64,000 bases of DNA from Corynebacterium sp. p3-SID1145 (GCA_025144245.1 JALXXC010000005.1:117742-181741); one strand, 5' to 3'. Positions 30,971 to 42,180 are shown, counted from the stretch's first letter. Program-made: numbers and translations. Notes: a model not told the origin generated them from the sequence alone.

Positions 30971-31948
30971 CTAGGACGCAGAAGTGTTGTATTGGTGCGG
31001 CGCGAGCAGCGGTAGACGACGGTTACCGTGCGCGAACACGAATGCAGTGAACATGACGACGATGCCTGACATGAGGATGTGCATCGGCACCGTCCAGCGC
31101 GGCACACCGAGGTAGAACTGGCCGACGCCGATGGCCCACTGCACCACGATCATGCCGACGAGCACCAGGGACGTCCGGTACGCATCCTGCGGCGCGTTTT
31201 CACGGCGCAGGATGTAGACGGACATGAGCGTGAACGCCAGGTAGAGGTACATGAACGCGGCGTGGACATACGCCAGGGTGCGCGTGGGCAGCTGCAAGCG
31301 GCCTTCCATGCTGGCGGCAGCGTCGCCCGCATGCGGGCCGGAACCGGTGACCATCGTGCCGGTGACCAGAACGAGGCAGAGGGCGACGGCGGCCGCGACG
31401 ACGAGCCACTGCGCGGTCGGGGAGTAGCGGCGCTCCGGGGCGATATCGTCGGGTTCCGCGATGCGCATGTAGAGCACCGCCGCGACGAACACGAGCAGCA
31501 TCGACGGCAGGAAGTGGATGGCGACGGACCACCAGCGCAAGTCCAGGAGCACGGAGATACCGCCGATCACGGCCTGCACCACCACACCGAGGCCGGAGAT
31601 CAGCGACAACACGATGATCTCATTCCGGCGGTTCGCACGTAGCACCCCGATGAACAGGACGATCGTCGCGGCCGCCACGACGAAGGTCAGCGTGCGGTTG
31701 CCGAACTCAATGAGTTGGTGCACCCACGGGTTGGCGCCCGGGACCGGGAACAGGGACCCCTCGTGGCACAGCGGCCATGTGTCGCAGCCCAGGCCCGATC
31801 CTGTGACGCGCACCAGGGACCCCGTGAAAGTGATGCCTGCCTGTGCGACCAGCACGATCAGGGTGAAAATGCGCTGGGTCTTGAGCGTCGGTGTGTCCTT
31901 GAGACGCTGCCAGAAGGAGCGGGACTGTGCGGAAGTGGTGGTGCTCAC
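30971..31948 (-). CDS. ctaA: Heme A synthase (COX15/CtaA)
   Basis: Oxidises heme O to heme A for cytochrome aa3. Eight membrane segments with the conserved extracytoplasmic GSGLGCDTWPLCHEG loop (cysteine pair) and paired histidine segments. 325 aa, GTG start. Adjacent to the ABC transporter genes and near ctaB. Confidence 0.93.
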   Translation of the reverse strand: MSTTTSAQSRSFWQRLKDTPTLKTQRIFTLIVLVAQAGITFTGSLVRVTGSGLGCDTWPLCHEGSLFPVPGANPWVHQLIEFGNRTLTFVVAAATIVLFIGVLRANRRNEIIVLSLISGLGVVVQAVIGGISVLLDLRWWSVAIHFLPSMLLVFVAAVLYMRIAEPDDIAPERRYSPTAQWLVVAAAVALCLVLVTGTMVTGSGPHAGDAAASMEGRLQLPTRTLAYVHAAFMYLYLAFTLMSVYILRRENAPQDAYRTSLVLVGMIVVQWAIGVGQFYLGVPRWTVPMHILMSGIVVMFTAFVFAHGNRRLPLLAPHQYNTSAS

Positions 31949-32014
31949 GGTCAGTTCGTGCCTTTCACGTGAATAGTGGTGGAGCGGGTCGGGGATGGAA
32001 AAAATTCACTCATG

Positions 32015-32842
32015 CTATCCGTCGAATCTGAACCACCGGATAGTTCCCGCGACGGCGAAAACGGCCCACCCGATCAGGGCCAGCCAGGCCCACGGGTGGA
32101 TGACGGCGTGGAGTGCACCGTCCATGGCGCTGGCGAGCGCAACCGACGGAACGAGGTCCCACACACCAGGCGTAGCGAGATTGTCGGAGTAGACGACCCA
32201 GCCGAGGATAGCCAGCATGAGCAGCCAGATGAAGTTGGCCACCGCCAGCACTACCTCAGAGGACTGCGTTCCGCCGAGCAGGAGACCCAGGGAGGTGAAG
32301 GCGGTGACGCCTGCCAAAAGCGTCAAGAATCCCAGTACCGCGCCACCGGGAGAAATACGCCAGCCGAGGGCCAGGGCAATGCCGCCGAGCACGAGGATCT
32401 GCACAAGCACGGTGGCCAGAACACCCAACACCTTGCCCGCGATGATCGTCCACGCGGGAACCCCCGACGCGCCAGTGCGTTTCAACGCTCCGTACCGGCG
32501 GTCGAAAGCCAGCGAGATCGCCTGTCCCGTGAACCCGGCCGAAGCAGCCGCGATGGAGAACACCATGGTGACGATCTGATCCAGGCTTGTCTGGTCGCCT
32601 AGCACCGGGACAAAGGCCGCGCCGACCAGGATGGCCGCGGGGATGAGCAGGTTCACCAGGATCTGCTCGCCGTGGCGCAGCAGGAGGACAGCCTCGATGC
32701 GCCCCTGCGATGCGATCATGCTGGCGGCACCTGCCCGTTTCGGGGCGGGTGTGAAAGTGCCGGGTGCGAAGCGTGAAGCAGGTGAAGTGCGCGAAGTACG
32801 TGAAGTGTCAGTGCTCATAGCGGAGTTCATGGCGGTGTTCAT
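32015..32842 (-). CDS. ABC-2 type transporter permease
   Basis: Six predicted membrane segments from residue 55 onward, forming the permease of the exporter whose ATPase is encoded just before it. The start is uncertain: a TTG at 32851 overlaps the ATPase stop, and ATGs occur at 32842, 32830 and 32818. The first 40 residues are Ser/Thr/Ala-rich with short degenerate repeats. Equivalent to M. tuberculosis Rv1457c. Substrate unknown. Confidence 0.85.
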   Translation of the reverse strand: MNTAMNSAMSTDTSRTSRTSPASRFAPGTFTPAPKRAGAASMIASQGRIEAVLLLRHGEQILVNLLIPAAILVGAAFVPVLGDQTSLDQIVTMVFSIAAASAGFTGQAISLAFDRRYGALKRTGASGVPAWTIIAGKVLGVLATVLVQILVLGGIALALGWRISPGGAVLGFLTLLAGVTAFTSLGLLLGGTQSSEVVLAVANFIWLLMLAILGWVVYSDNLATPGVWDLVPSVALASAMDGALHAVIHPWAWLALIGWAVFAVAGTIRWFRFDG

Positions 32843-32847
32843 AGCGA

Positions 32848-33813
32848 TCAAGCCCTTAGTTCCCGTCCGGTGAGGTCCAGGAAGACGTCCTCGAGAGTGC
32901 GGTGGCGCACGCCGAGTTCCTTGATCAGGACGTTCTGGCGCGCGGCTTCGGAGGCGACGGCAGCGATGATCTGCGGGTCGCCGGCGGAGTGGAGGCGGTA
33001 GGTGTGGGAGTTGTCGTCGATAAGCGTTGCTTCCGCGCTTATCGACGACAGATCCAGCGGCTCCCCGGTGCGAATGTGCAGCGCGGGGTTGTCGCCGGCG
33101 TCGATGAGCTCCTGCGGCGTGCCCGAGGCGACGACCGAGCCGCGGTCGATGATGACGACGTTGTCAGCGAGGTGCTCCGCCTCGTCCATCAGGTGGGTCG
33201 TCAGGATGACGGTGACGCCGTCGCGGCGGAGGGCGCGGACAAGCTCCCACACTGCGCGGCGCGACTGGGCATCCATGCCCGCGGTCGGCTCGTCGAGGAA
33301 AACGAGCTCAGGCCGGCCGATCAGCGCCAACGCGAGTGACAGGCGCTGCTGCTGGCCGCCGGATAAACGGCGGTAGGTGGTGTTGGCGACCTTGTTCAGG
33401 CCGAGCGTGTCCATGAGCCAGGCTGGGTCGAGCGGGTCCGCGTTGTAGGAGGCCGTGAGATCGAGCAACTCCTTGACACGGATGCCCGAATAAGAGCCGC
33501 CTCCCTGGAGCATGATGCCGATGCGCTCCCGCACCTTCCCGCCTTCGCGCTGCGGGTCCATGCCCAGCACGGAGATGGAGCCGCTGGTGGGGGAAGTGAA
33601 CCCCTCGCACATCTCGATCGTGGTGGTCTTTCCCGCGCCGTTGGGGCCGAGCAGCGCCAGGACCTCACCGCGGCGGGCGGCGAAGCTCAAGTGGTCGACG
33701 GCTGTGTCGGTGCCGAATGTCTTGACGACGTCGCGGACTTCGAGCGCCACCTCGGAATCCGCCGTGCGCGCGGTGGCGGGCGCGTCGTGGCCGGAGGATT
33801 GTGCAGGTTTCAT
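32848..33813 (-). CDS. ABC transporter ATP-binding protein
   Basis: Walker A GPNGAGKTTTIEM, signature LSGGQQQRLSLALAL, Walker B LVFLDEPTAG and H-loop TTHLMDEAEHL are intact; 321 aa. TACACT (33821-33826 on the minus strand) ends 7 nt before ATG 33813, indicating a leaderless transcript. A long frame continuing upstream belongs to mptB DNA and is not coding. The C-terminal accessory domain contains the inverted pair of dispersed 11-mers (33012-33050). Equivalent to Rv1458c. Confidence 0.93.
   Translation of the reverse strand: MKPAQSSGHDAPATARTADSEVALEVRDVVKTFGTDTAVDHLSFAARRGEVLALLGPNGAGKTTTIEMCEGFTSPTSGSISVLGMDPQREGGKVRERIGIMLQGGGSYSGIRVKELLDLTASYNADPLDPAWLMDTLGLNKVANTTYRRLSGGQQQRLSLALALIGRPELVFLDEPTAGMDAQSRRAVWELVRALRRDGVTVILTTHLMDEAEHLADNVVIIDRGSVVASGTPQELIDAGDNPALHIRTGEPLDLSSISAEATLIDDNSHTYRLHSAGDPQIIAAVASEAARQNVLIKELGVRHRTLEDVFLDLTGRELRA
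33012..33050. repeat. Perfect 15-bp inverted repeat made of two dispersed 11-mers
   Basis: Arms 33012-33026 and 33036-33050 are exact reverse complements with a 9-nt spacer, each containing CGTCGATAAGC or its complement. It lies inside the ABC ATPase gene, where the two copies are read in different frames (Ser-Ile-Ser and Leu-Ile-Asp). Confidence 0.9.
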
Positions 33814-33818
33814 CGGGC

Positions 33819-35480
33819 TTAGTGTAGAACTTTTTGTCCACGGACCCTTAACCACGCCCACGCGCCGGCGGCGATCACAGCGACGGCGAGGAGAGCGTTG
33901 AGGTAGATCGTGGCCACCGCGCCCGGCGGAAGTGCGAGTCCGCGGGGGAGCACCACGAAGCTGAACAGGGCGCAGTATGCGGCGGTACCTGCGCGGAAGA
34001 AGGTCCGGTTTGCCCACCCGGCGAGCGGCATGATACCCCACAGCGGATACCAGGGGTGCACGACGGGGAACAGAAGCACGAGCACGAGGGTGGCCACGCC
34101 CAGCCCCCCAACGGGGTGGACCGTTCCCTTGTACGTCGCCCACAGCATGCGGACGACGAAACTCACGGCGACGAGGAGGCCGGCGGTGCGGGTGATCACG
34201 AGCATCGCCTCGGAGTGGTCGCCCAGCCCCAGCAGTTGGCCGACGAACGCGGCGATAACACCGATGTCCGTGGTCATGGACAGCCAACTGCGGATGGATG
34301 CGGCACCGCCCTGTCCGCTGACCCAGCCGAGCCCGATGTCTGTCACCGCGGTGGCGCCGGCGATGGTGACGACCATGACGACGAGCTGCAGCAGAGCGGC
34401 ACGCAAGATTCCGGAGCACCCGCCCCAGCGCCGCGCGAGCGCCATGCCCACGAAACCGAGCGCGAGGAAGCCGGTCACCTTCACCATCCCGGCGCAGCTG
34501 ATGAGCACGCCGGACGCGAAAAGCTGGATCCAACCGGAGGCGTCATCCAGGCGTTCGACACCGCGCAGGCCGAGCTCGAGGCCGACGAGAAGGATGCCCA
34601 TCATGATCGCCTCGTTATGGATCCCCCCGATGAGGTGCAGGACGACAAGCGGGTTGAGCACGCCAAGCCACACGGCAGCCGAGCGGTTGACCCCGCAGCG
34701 CCGCGCCAGCGCCACGATCGCCCATGCCGCGGCGGCGACACCGAACAGGGAAAGTACGCGGTGGCAGACTACGCCCCAGAAGATCGATGTGCCGGTCACT
34801 TGCGACACGAGTGAGGAGATTCCCAGCGCCACGGGCCCGTACGGCGACGGCGATTCCGCCCAGATGAACGGCACGCTGCGCGCCAGCGGATCTTCGTGCC
34901 CGAGCAGCTCCACCGGCCCCGCGGAATACGGGTCCATCCCCCGCGCCACGATCGCGCCTTGGGCCAGATACGAGTAAATATCCTGCGTGAACAGCGGAGC
35001 AGTGAAAATGAGGGGCACAATCCAGGCGCCGAACGTGCGCAGCAGCACGGGCACTTCGACGCGCGCCGCACCGCCGTTCGCGCCGACGAACGCGCCCATC
35101 AGCAGCCAGGCGAAAACAAGGAAGGCAACGCCGACGAGTACAACGCTTGACGACGCCAGCATCATCCTCCCCATCAACGCCCCCAACGGCAGCGAACTGA
35201 AGGAGGTAGCCGACGCATCCACCACCGGCAGCGCGCCGCCGCCCACACCGCCGAGACCGATCAGGAGCGTGCCCACCAGCCCGATGACACGGAGAATTTC
35301 GAAGCGGTTGCGCTCCCATATCGACGGGGACGCCGGCGCCGCCGGGGGAACCCCGAGGGGATCGAAGTGCAGCTCGGCGGAACGGGTGCCGGGACGGCCG
35401 AGGCGGGGCAGCTCGCGCAGCACGGCGCGGAGCTGCCCACCAGGTTTAGTCATCCGGGTCGTCCGAGGCTCCGATTTCAC
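33819..35480 (-). CDS. mptB: Polyprenol-phosphate-mannose-dependent alpha-(1->6)-mannosyltransferase MptB
   Basis: GT-C membrane glycosyltransferase with about 13 membrane segments, 553 aa, matching MptB (Rv1459c position), which builds the mannan core of lipomannan and lipoarabinomannan in Corynebacteriales. The acidic loop after the first segments is consistent with the GT-C catalytic region. GTG 35480 is preceded at 6 nt by TACACT on the minus strand (35487-35492), so probably leaderless; ATG 35453 is the alternative. Divergent from sufR. Confidence 0.85.
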   Translation of the reverse strand: MKSEPRTTRMTKPGGQLRAVLRELPRLGRPGTRSAELHFDPLGVPPAAPASPSIWERNRFEILRVIGLVGTLLIGLGGVGGGALPVVDASATSFSSLPLGALMGRMMLASSSVVLVGVAFLVFAWLLMGAFVGANGGAARVEVPVLLRTFGAWIVPLIFTAPLFTQDIYSYLAQGAIVARGMDPYSAGPVELLGHEDPLARSVPFIWAESPSPYGPVALGISSLVSQVTGTSIFWGVVCHRVLSLFGVAAAAWAIVALARRCGVNRSAAVWLGVLNPLVVLHLIGGIHNEAIMMGILLVGLELGLRGVERLDDASGWIQLFASGVLISCAGMVKVTGFLALGFVGMALARRWGGCSGILRAALLQLVVMVVTIAGATAVTDIGLGWVSGQGGAASIRSWLSMTTDIGVIAAFVGQLLGLGDHSEAMLVITRTAGLLVAVSFVVRMLWATYKGTVHPVGGLGVATLVLVLLFPVVHPWYPLWGIMPLAGWANRTFFRAGTAAYCALFSFVVLPRGLALPPGAVATIYLNALLAVAVIAAGAWAWLRVRGQKVLH

Positions 35481-35540
35481 AGACGTAGTGTACAAAACGG
35501 TGTGCCACACCCACCCTTGAAGAATGGCCGAATTTAGCGC

Positions 35541-35550
35541 ACACTAGTGT
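35541..35550. promoter_or_regulatory. ACACTAGTGT palindrome near the sufR promoter
   Basis: Perfect 10-bp palindrome immediately upstream of a -10-like TCTAAT (35553-35558), in the divergent mptB/sufR region. It is a plausible autoregulatory SufR operator. A related ACACTAGTG lies upstream of tkt (about 27580). Confidence 0.45.
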
Positions 35551-35682
35551 TGTCTAATGGTTGAGAGGCCCGTCACAGGGTCCGCCCGTCGCTGCCGCCG
35601 CGGTACACCGGTCAGGGGCAGAGGGCACATTGCACACGGAACATGGCACTGGCAACAGGCCAAGAGAAAGGTGAAGCACGAA

Positions 35683-36411
35683 ATGACAGGCGCACAACGG
35701 TCGACCGACGGTCAGACCCGCCAGCGCATCATGTCGTGCATGCTCCGCTCCGGCTCGACTACTGCAGCCAGCCTCGCGGACCAAGTTGGTCTCTCACCTG
35801 CCGGCGTACGCCGGCACATAGACAAGCTGCTCGAGTCCGAGCTCGTGGAGGCCTGCGACGCCCCCGCACAGTCCCCGTCGGGAAAGCCCTCCAGGGGGCG
35901 CCCGGCGCAGCACTACAGACTCACCGCCTCGGGGCGCGACCACTTCGGTAACGGTTACGACGAGCTCGCTCTCGCCGCCTTCGCCGAAGTGGAGGAAATC
36001 GGCGGCCGCGAAGCCGTCAAACGCCTGGCGCGCAAGAGGGCGGAGAGGCTGCTGGGGGCGGCGGGGGACGTCGATAAGCGAAATGCGCGTGAAAACGGTG
36101 GTTCCGACGCTGTCGAGGAAGCCGCAACCCACGTCGCGGACGCTTTCGCAGCCCATGGCTACGCCGCCGAAACGAACCACGTAGGCTCGGGTCTGCAACT
36201 GTGCCAGCATCACTGCCCGGTTCACGCGGTCGCCGCCGAGTACCCGGAAATCTGTGAGGCAGAGCACGAGTTAATTGCGGAACTGGTGGGCTCCACCGTC
36301 GCGCCGCTGGCCCTCATCGCCAATGGGGACGGCGTGTGCACGGCGCACATCAGTCTCGCAACGAGCACCCAAGCTGGAGGAAACACAATGCGAAAGGAGC
36401 GGAGACGATGA
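35683..36411 (+). CDS. sufR: Fe-S cluster-sensing regulator SufR
   Basis: DeoR/ArsR-like winged helix at residues 10-70 ([25 protein letters not shown]) and a C-terminal cysteine set CQHHC...C expected to bind an Fe-S cluster. SufR represses the suf operon when clusters are sufficient. ATG 35683 is chosen where the conserved region begins; the frame is open back to 35557. Stop overlaps the sufB start (ATGA). Exact dispersed 11-mer at 36069-36079. 242 aa. Confidence 0.9.
   Translation: MTGAQRSTDGQTRQRIMSCMLRSGSTTAASLADQVGLSPAGVRRHIDKLLESELVEACDAPAQSPSGKPSRGRPAQHYRLTASGRDHFGNGYDELALAAFAEVEEIGGREAVKRLARKRAERLLGAAGDVDKRNARENGGSDAVEEAATHVADAFAAHGYAAETNHVGSGLQLCQHHCPVHAVAAEYPEICEAEHELIAELVGSTVAPLALIANGDGVCTAHISLATSTQAGGNTMRKERRR
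36069..36079 (-). repeat. Dispersed 11-mer GCTTATCGACG
   Basis: Exact copy inside sufR, read as Val-Asp-Lys. Confidence 0.9.
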
Positions 36412-37853
36412 CTAGCACGACTCCCGCACCCGGCCTGGAAAAGCCGATGAACGACGATGAGATTATTGAGTCCATGGGCCCGTACAACTACGGGTGGCAC
36501 GACTCCGACGAGGCTGGTTCCGTCGCCCGCCGCGGTCTCGACGAAGATGTTGTGCGCGAGATCTCTGCGGCCAAGAATGAGCCGGAGTGGATGCTCGAGC
36601 AGCGCCTGAAGGCGCTGGACATCTACAACAAGAAGCCTCTGCCGAACTGGGGTCCGGACCTGTCCGGCATCGACTTCGACCAGATCAAGTACTTCGTCCG
36701 CTCCACCGAGCAGCAGGCGACAAGCTGGGAAGATCTGCCGGAAGACATCAAGAACACCTACGACAAGCTGGGCATCCCGGAAGCCGAGAAGCAGCGCCTC
36801 GTCGCTGGTGTCGCCGCCCAGTACGAGTCCGAGGTCGTCTACCACAAGATCCGCGAGGATCTCGAAGAACAGGGTGTCATCTTCGTCGACACCGACACCG
36901 GCCTGCGCGAGTACCCGGAGCTGTTCGAGGAGTACTTCGGTTCTGTCGTCCCGGCTGGCGACAACAAGTTCTCCGCGCTGAACGCGGCTGTGTGGTCCGG
37001 CGGCTCCTTCATCTACGTGCCCAAGGGCGTCCATGTGGAGATCCCGCTGCAGGCCTACTTCCGCATCAACACCGAGAACATGGGCCAGTTCGAGCGCACC
37101 CTCATCGTTGTCGACGAGGACGCTTACGTCCACTACGTCGAGGGCTGCACCGCGCCGATCTACCAGTCCGACTCGCTGCACGCAGCAGTCGTGGAGATCA
37201 TTGTGAAGAAGAACGCGCGCTGCCGCTACACCACGATCCAGAACTGGTCCAACAACGTGTACAACCTGGTCACCCAGCGTGCCCGCGCCGAGGAAGGCGC
37301 CACCATGGAGTGGGTCGACGGCAACATCGGTTCCAAGGTGAACATGAAGTACCCGGCTGTCTGGATGACGGGCCCGAACGCCCGCGGCGAGGTCCTGTCC
37401 GCACAGTTCTGCGGCGAAGGCCAGACCCAGGACACCGGTGCGAAGGTCGTCCACATGGCGCCGAACACCTCCTCCAACATCGTGTCCAAGTCCGTGTCCC
37501 GCAACGGCGGCCGCGCCGCCTACCGCGGCTTGGTGCAGATCAACGCCAACGCGAAGAACTCCACCTCGAACATCGAGTGCGATGCTCTGCTCGTGGACAA
37601 CATCTCGCGCACGGACACCTACCCGTATAACGACATCCGCAACGACCACGTGACCCTGGGCCACGAGGCGAAGGTGTCGAAGGTGAGCGAGGAGCAGCTG
37701 TTCTACCTCATGTCGCGCGGCATTTCCGAGGAAGACGCGATGGCGATGATCGTCCGCGGCTTCATCGAGCCAATCGCGAAGGAGCTCCCGATGGAATACG
37801 CGCTGGAGCTCAACCGACTCATTGAACTGCAGATGGAAGGATCGGTGGGCTAA
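36408..37853 (+). CDS. sufB: Fe-S cluster scaffold subunit SufB
   Basis: Scaffold of the SufBCD complex. Highly conserved blocks [25 protein letters not shown] and the C-terminal [17 protein letters not shown] are seen. 481 aa. RBS AAAGGAG within sufR; coupled to sufR by a 4-bp overlap. Works with SufC and SufD encoded next. Confidence 0.96.
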   Translation: MTSTTPAPGLEKPMNDDEIIESMGPYNYGWHDSDEAGSVARRGLDEDVVREISAAKNEPEWMLEQRLKALDIYNKKPLPNWGPDLSGIDFDQIKYFVRSTEQQATSWEDLPEDIKNTYDKLGIPEAEKQRLVAGVAAQYESEVVYHKIREDLEEQGVIFVDTDTGLREYPELFEEYFGSVVPAGDNKFSALNAAVWSGGSFIYVPKGVHVEIPLQAYFRINTENMGQFERTLIVVDEDAYVHYVEGCTAPIYQSDSLHAAVVEIIVKKNARCRYTTIQNWSNNVYNLVTQRARAEEGATMEWVDGNIGSKVNMKYPAVWMTGPNARGEVLSAQFCGEGQTQDTGAKVVHMAPNTSSNIVSKSVSRNGGRAAYRGLVQINANAKNSTSNIECDALLVDNISRTDTYPYNDIRNDHVTLGHEAKVSKVSEEQLFYLMSRGISEEDAMAMIVRGFIEPIAKELPMEYALELNRLIELQMEGSVG

Positions 37854-37854
37854 A

Positions 37855-39036
37855 TTGACCGACACCGCTGTGAAGAAGGAGCGCGTGGGCAACGCGACCT
37901 TCCACGACAACAAGGGCGACCTGTTCGCCTCCTACGACGTCAACGACTTCGAGGTGCCTCAGGGCCGCGACGAAGTCTGGCGCTTTGTCTCCCTGCGCCG
38001 TCTGCGCGGGCTGCACAACGGCAAGTTCGCCGAGCAGACCGACGCCCAGATCGAGGTCAACGCTCCGAGCGAGGTCACCGTCGAAGAGGCGCAGCGTGAC
38101 GACGAACGCCTCAAGGCCGTCGCCGCCCCGACCGACCGCATCGCCGCCCAGGCGTGGACGTCCATGCCGAACGCGACTGTCGTGACGGTTCCCGCGAAGG
38201 CTGAGCTGAGCGAGCCGATCGTCATTACCACAACCGGTGCGGGCGACGACGCCACCAGCTTCGCCGGCATCCACGTCGAGGTCGGGGAGTCTGCCACCGC
38301 GACCATCATCGTGCAGTACACCGGCTCCGGCACCCACGCCGACAACGTCAACTTTGTCATCGGCGACAACGCCCACGTCAACGTCATCGTCGACGAGGAG
38401 TGGAACAACGATGCCGTCCACGTCGGTGCTCAGAGCATCGTCGTCGGCCGCGATGCCGTGCTGCGCCACACCGTGGCCACCTTTGGCGGCGAAGTCGTCC
38501 GCAACACCCCGCGCGTGAAGTACGCAGGCTCCGGCGGCGACGTCGAGCTGATCGGTGTGTACTACGCCGACGACGGCCAGTACATCGAGAACCGCCTCCT
38601 CGTGGACCACAACCACCCGTACTGCCGCTCCAACGTGCTGTACAAGGGTGCGCTCCAGGGCGACAAGGACTCCAAGCTCCCCGACGCACGCACCTGCTGG
38701 GTCGGCGACGTGCTCATCCGCTCCAACGCATCCGGCACGGAGACCTACGAGGCGAACCGCAATATCGTGCTCACCGACGGTGCCCGCGCCGACGCGATCC
38801 CGAACCTGGAGATCGAGACCGGCGACATCCCCGGTGCCGGCCACGCCGCCACCGTCGGCCGCTTCGACGAAGAGCAGCTGTTCTACCTCAAGTCCCGCGG
38901 CATCCCCGACGGGGAAGCCCGCCGTCTCATCGTCCGCGGCTTCTTCAACGAGGTGCTTAACCGCATCCCGGTCGAGTCCGTGCGCGAAGAGCTGATCAAC
39001 CGCGTGTCCGGAGAGCTCGAGCAGGTCAACCTCTAA
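37855..39036 (+). CDS. sufD: Fe-S cluster assembly protein SufD
   Basis: Paralogue of SufB, 393 aa. It shares the C-terminal block FDEEQLFYLKSRGIPDGEARRLIVRGF and the beta-helix core. TTG start 1 bp after the sufB stop; GTG 37870 is an alternative. Part of the SufBCD scaffold. Confidence 0.93.
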   Translation: MTDTAVKKERVGNATFHDNKGDLFASYDVNDFEVPQGRDEVWRFVSLRRLRGLHNGKFAEQTDAQIEVNAPSEVTVEEAQRDDERLKAVAAPTDRIAAQAWTSMPNATVVTVPAKAELSEPIVITTTGAGDDATSFAGIHVEVGESATATIIVQYTGSGTHADNVNFVIGDNAHVNVIVDEEWNNDAVHVGAQSIVVGRDAVLRHTVATFGGEVVRNTPRVKYAGSGGDVELIGVYYADDGQYIENRLLVDHNHPYCRSNVLYKGALQGDKDSKLPDARTCWVGDVLIRSNASGTETYEANRNIVLTDGARADAIPNLEIETGDIPGAGHAATVGRFDEEQLFYLKSRGIPDGEARRLIVRGFFNEVLNRIPVESVREELINRVSGELEQVNL

Positions 39037-39087
39037 GGCCCTTGGCTTAAGGCAACACCCTTTTAAAACGAAAGAGAAAAGAGTTCT

Positions 39088-39843
39088 ATGTCTACCCTGG
39101 AAATCAAGAACCTCCACGCCTCGGTCCTCCCGCTCGAGGAAGGCCAGGATCCCACCCCGATCCTCAAGGGCGTCAATCTGACCATCAACTCCGGCGAGAC
39201 CCACGCCATCATGGGCCCGAACGGCTCCGGCAAGTCCACGCTGGCGTACACCCTCTCCGGCCACCCGTCCTACGAGGTGACCGAGGGCGAGGTGCTACTC
39301 GACGGCGAGAACATCCTCGAGATGGAAGTCGACGAGCGCGCACGCGCCGGTCTCTTCTTGGCCATGCAGTACCCGGTCGAGGTCCCGGGTGTCTCCTCCT
39401 CGAACTTCATGCGCTCCGCTGTCACCGCCGTCCGCGGCGAGGCACCGAAGCTGCGCGAGTGGGTGCAGGAGCTCAACCAGGCCCGTGACGACCTGAAGAT
39501 CGACCCGTCGTTCAGCGAGCGTGCTGTCAACGAAGGCTTCTCCGGCGGCGAGAAGAAGCGCCACGAGGTCATGCAGCTGTCCCTGATGAAGCCGAAGTTC
39601 GCCGTCATGGACGAGACCGACTCCGGCCTGGACGTCGACGCACTGCGCATCGTCTCCGAGGGCATTAACCGCTACCAGGAGGAGACCAACGGCGGCATCC
39701 TCATGATCACCCACTACCAGCGCATCCTGAACTACGTGAAGCCGGACCACGTGCACATCTTCGCTGACGGCGTGATCAAGCACACCGGTGGTTTCGAGCT
39801 CGCTGAGAAGCTCGAGGCCGAGGGCTACGACGCTTTCGTCTAA
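39088..39843 (+). CDS. sufC: Fe-S assembly ATPase SufC
   Basis: ABC ATPase that powers the SufBCD scaffold. Walker [10 protein letters not shown], the SufC-type signature [10 protein letters not shown] and Walker [14 protein letters not shown] are intact. 251 aa. A strong terminator follows the stop codon, splitting the operon before sufS. Confidence 0.96.
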   Translation: MSTLEIKNLHASVLPLEEGQDPTPILKGVNLTINSGETHAIMGPNGSGKSTLAYTLSGHPSYEVTEGEVLLDGENILEMEVDERARAGLFLAMQYPVEVPGVSSSNFMRSAVTAVRGEAPKLREWVQELNQARDDLKIDPSFSERAVNEGFSGGEKKRHEVMQLSLMKPKFAVMDETDSGLDVDALRIVSEGINRYQEETNGGILMITHYQRILNYVKPDHVHIFADGVIKHTGGFELAEKLEAEGYDAFV

Positions 39844-39853
39844 ACTCCACCCG

Positions 39854-39885
39854 ACGGCCGGCCGCACCTTGAGCCGGCCGTTTTT
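39854..39885 (+). terminator. Rho-independent terminator between sufC and sufS
   Basis: ACGGCCGGC (39854-39862) pairs with GCCGGCCGT (39873-39881), nine perfect pairs, followed by five T. It lies inside the suf operon. Confidence 0.85.
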
Positions 39886-39905
39886 CTTTCCCACCAAACA
39901 CCTAA

Positions 39906-41189
<1,284 letters not shown>

Positions 41190-41257
41190 CACCGTTGCAG
41201 CCTGGGGAAGCACCGGAATATTTCAAAGGTAGAAAGCCAAGGTAGGAAGATAAGAGC

Positions 41258-41725
41258 ATGAACCTGGAGTCGATGTACCAAGAGGTCATCCTCGACCACT
41301 ACAAGAACCCGCAAAATGCCGGCCTGCGCGATCCTTACGAGGCAGAGGTCCACCACGTCAACCCGTCCTGCGGCGACGAGCTGACGCTCCGGGTGCACTT
41401 GTCCGAGGACGGCAAGACGGTCGAGGACATCTCGTATGACGCGGAGGGATGCTCGATCTCGCAGGCGTCGACAAGCGTGCTCACCGAGGAAGTGATCGGC
41501 CTGCCGGTCGCTGAGGCGATGAAGAAGCTCGACGCCTTCGAAGAGATGATTACCTCCAAGGGCGAGAAGGAAGGCGACGCGGAGATGATCGGCGACGGCA
41601 TCGCTTTCGCCGGCGTGGCAAAATTCCCGGCCCGCGTCAAGTGCGCGCTGCTTGGCTGGAAAGCGTTCCAAGCCGCCACCAGCGACGCCATCACCGAGCT
41701 TGAAAACAAACAGAACAAGGAGTGA
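41258..41725 (+). CDS. sufU: Zinc-dependent sulfurtransferase SufU
   Basis: Accepts persulfide from SufS. NPSCGDE, the YDAEGCSIS loop and the VKCALLGW segment provide the three Cys of the SufU zinc site. 155 aa. A G-variant of the dispersed motif lies at 41466-41476. Confidence 0.93.
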   Translation: MNLESMYQEVILDHYKNPQNAGLRDPYEAEVHHVNPSCGDELTLRVHLSEDGKTVEDISYDAEGCSISQASTSVLTEEVIGLPVAEAMKKLDAFEEMITSKGEKEGDAEMIGDGIAFAGVAKFPARVKCALLGWKAFQAATSDAITELENKQNKE

Positions 41726-41729
41726 CACC

Positions 41730-42143
41730 ATGACCACACCGAACGAATCCGACGCGACGCGCGAGTCGGCCTCCAGTTTCGACGGTCCGGGCGAGCGCCC
41801 CGCGCAGACCGAAGAACAGATCCAGCTCGCTGCCGACGTCGCCGAATACCTCCACGACGTGATCGATCCCGAGCTGGGCATCAACGTCGTCGACTTGGGC
41901 CTCGTCTACGACATCTGGATCGAGGAGGAAGCCGACAAGAAGCGCGCCGTGATCAACATGACGCTGACCTCCCCGGCGTGCCCGCTCACCGACGTGATCG
42001 AGGAGCAGGCCGAGCAGGCCGCCGTCGGTTCCGGTACCGTCGACGCGATCACCCTCAACTGGGTCTGGATGCCACCGTGGGGCCCGCACATGATTACCGA
42101 GGAGGGCCGCGAGCAGCTCCGCGCACTCGGCTTTGCGGTCTAG
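41730..42143 (+). CDS. sufT: Fe-S assembly protein SufT (MIP18/DUF59 family)
   Basis: Cluster-maturation factor: DPELGINVVDLGLVYDI and MTLTSPACPLTDVI are the family hallmarks. 137 aa, RBS AAGGAG, 4 bp after sufU. The first 35 residues are variable. Last gene of the suf run. Confidence 0.92.
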   Translation: MTTPNESDATRESASSFDGPGERPAQTEEQIQLAADVAEYLHDVIDPELGINVVDLGLVYDIWIEEEADKKRAVINMTLTSPACPLTDVIEEQAEQAAVGSGTVDAITLNWVWMPPWGPHMITEEGREQLRALGFAV

Positions 42144-42180
42144 TGATTCTGGTTTGACCACAGCGGTACACTGACCCGTT

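Noticed and set aside
31964-31973. parS-like palindrome TTCACGTGAA between ctaA and the ABC permease gene
   Set aside because: Only 11 of 16 bases match the full parS consensus; the outer bases do not, so ParB binding is unlikely.
33814-34533. Upstream extension of the ABC ATPase frame to 34533
   Set aside because: It runs antisense-frame through mptB DNA, is Arg-rich, and a leaderless promoter fits ATG 33813.
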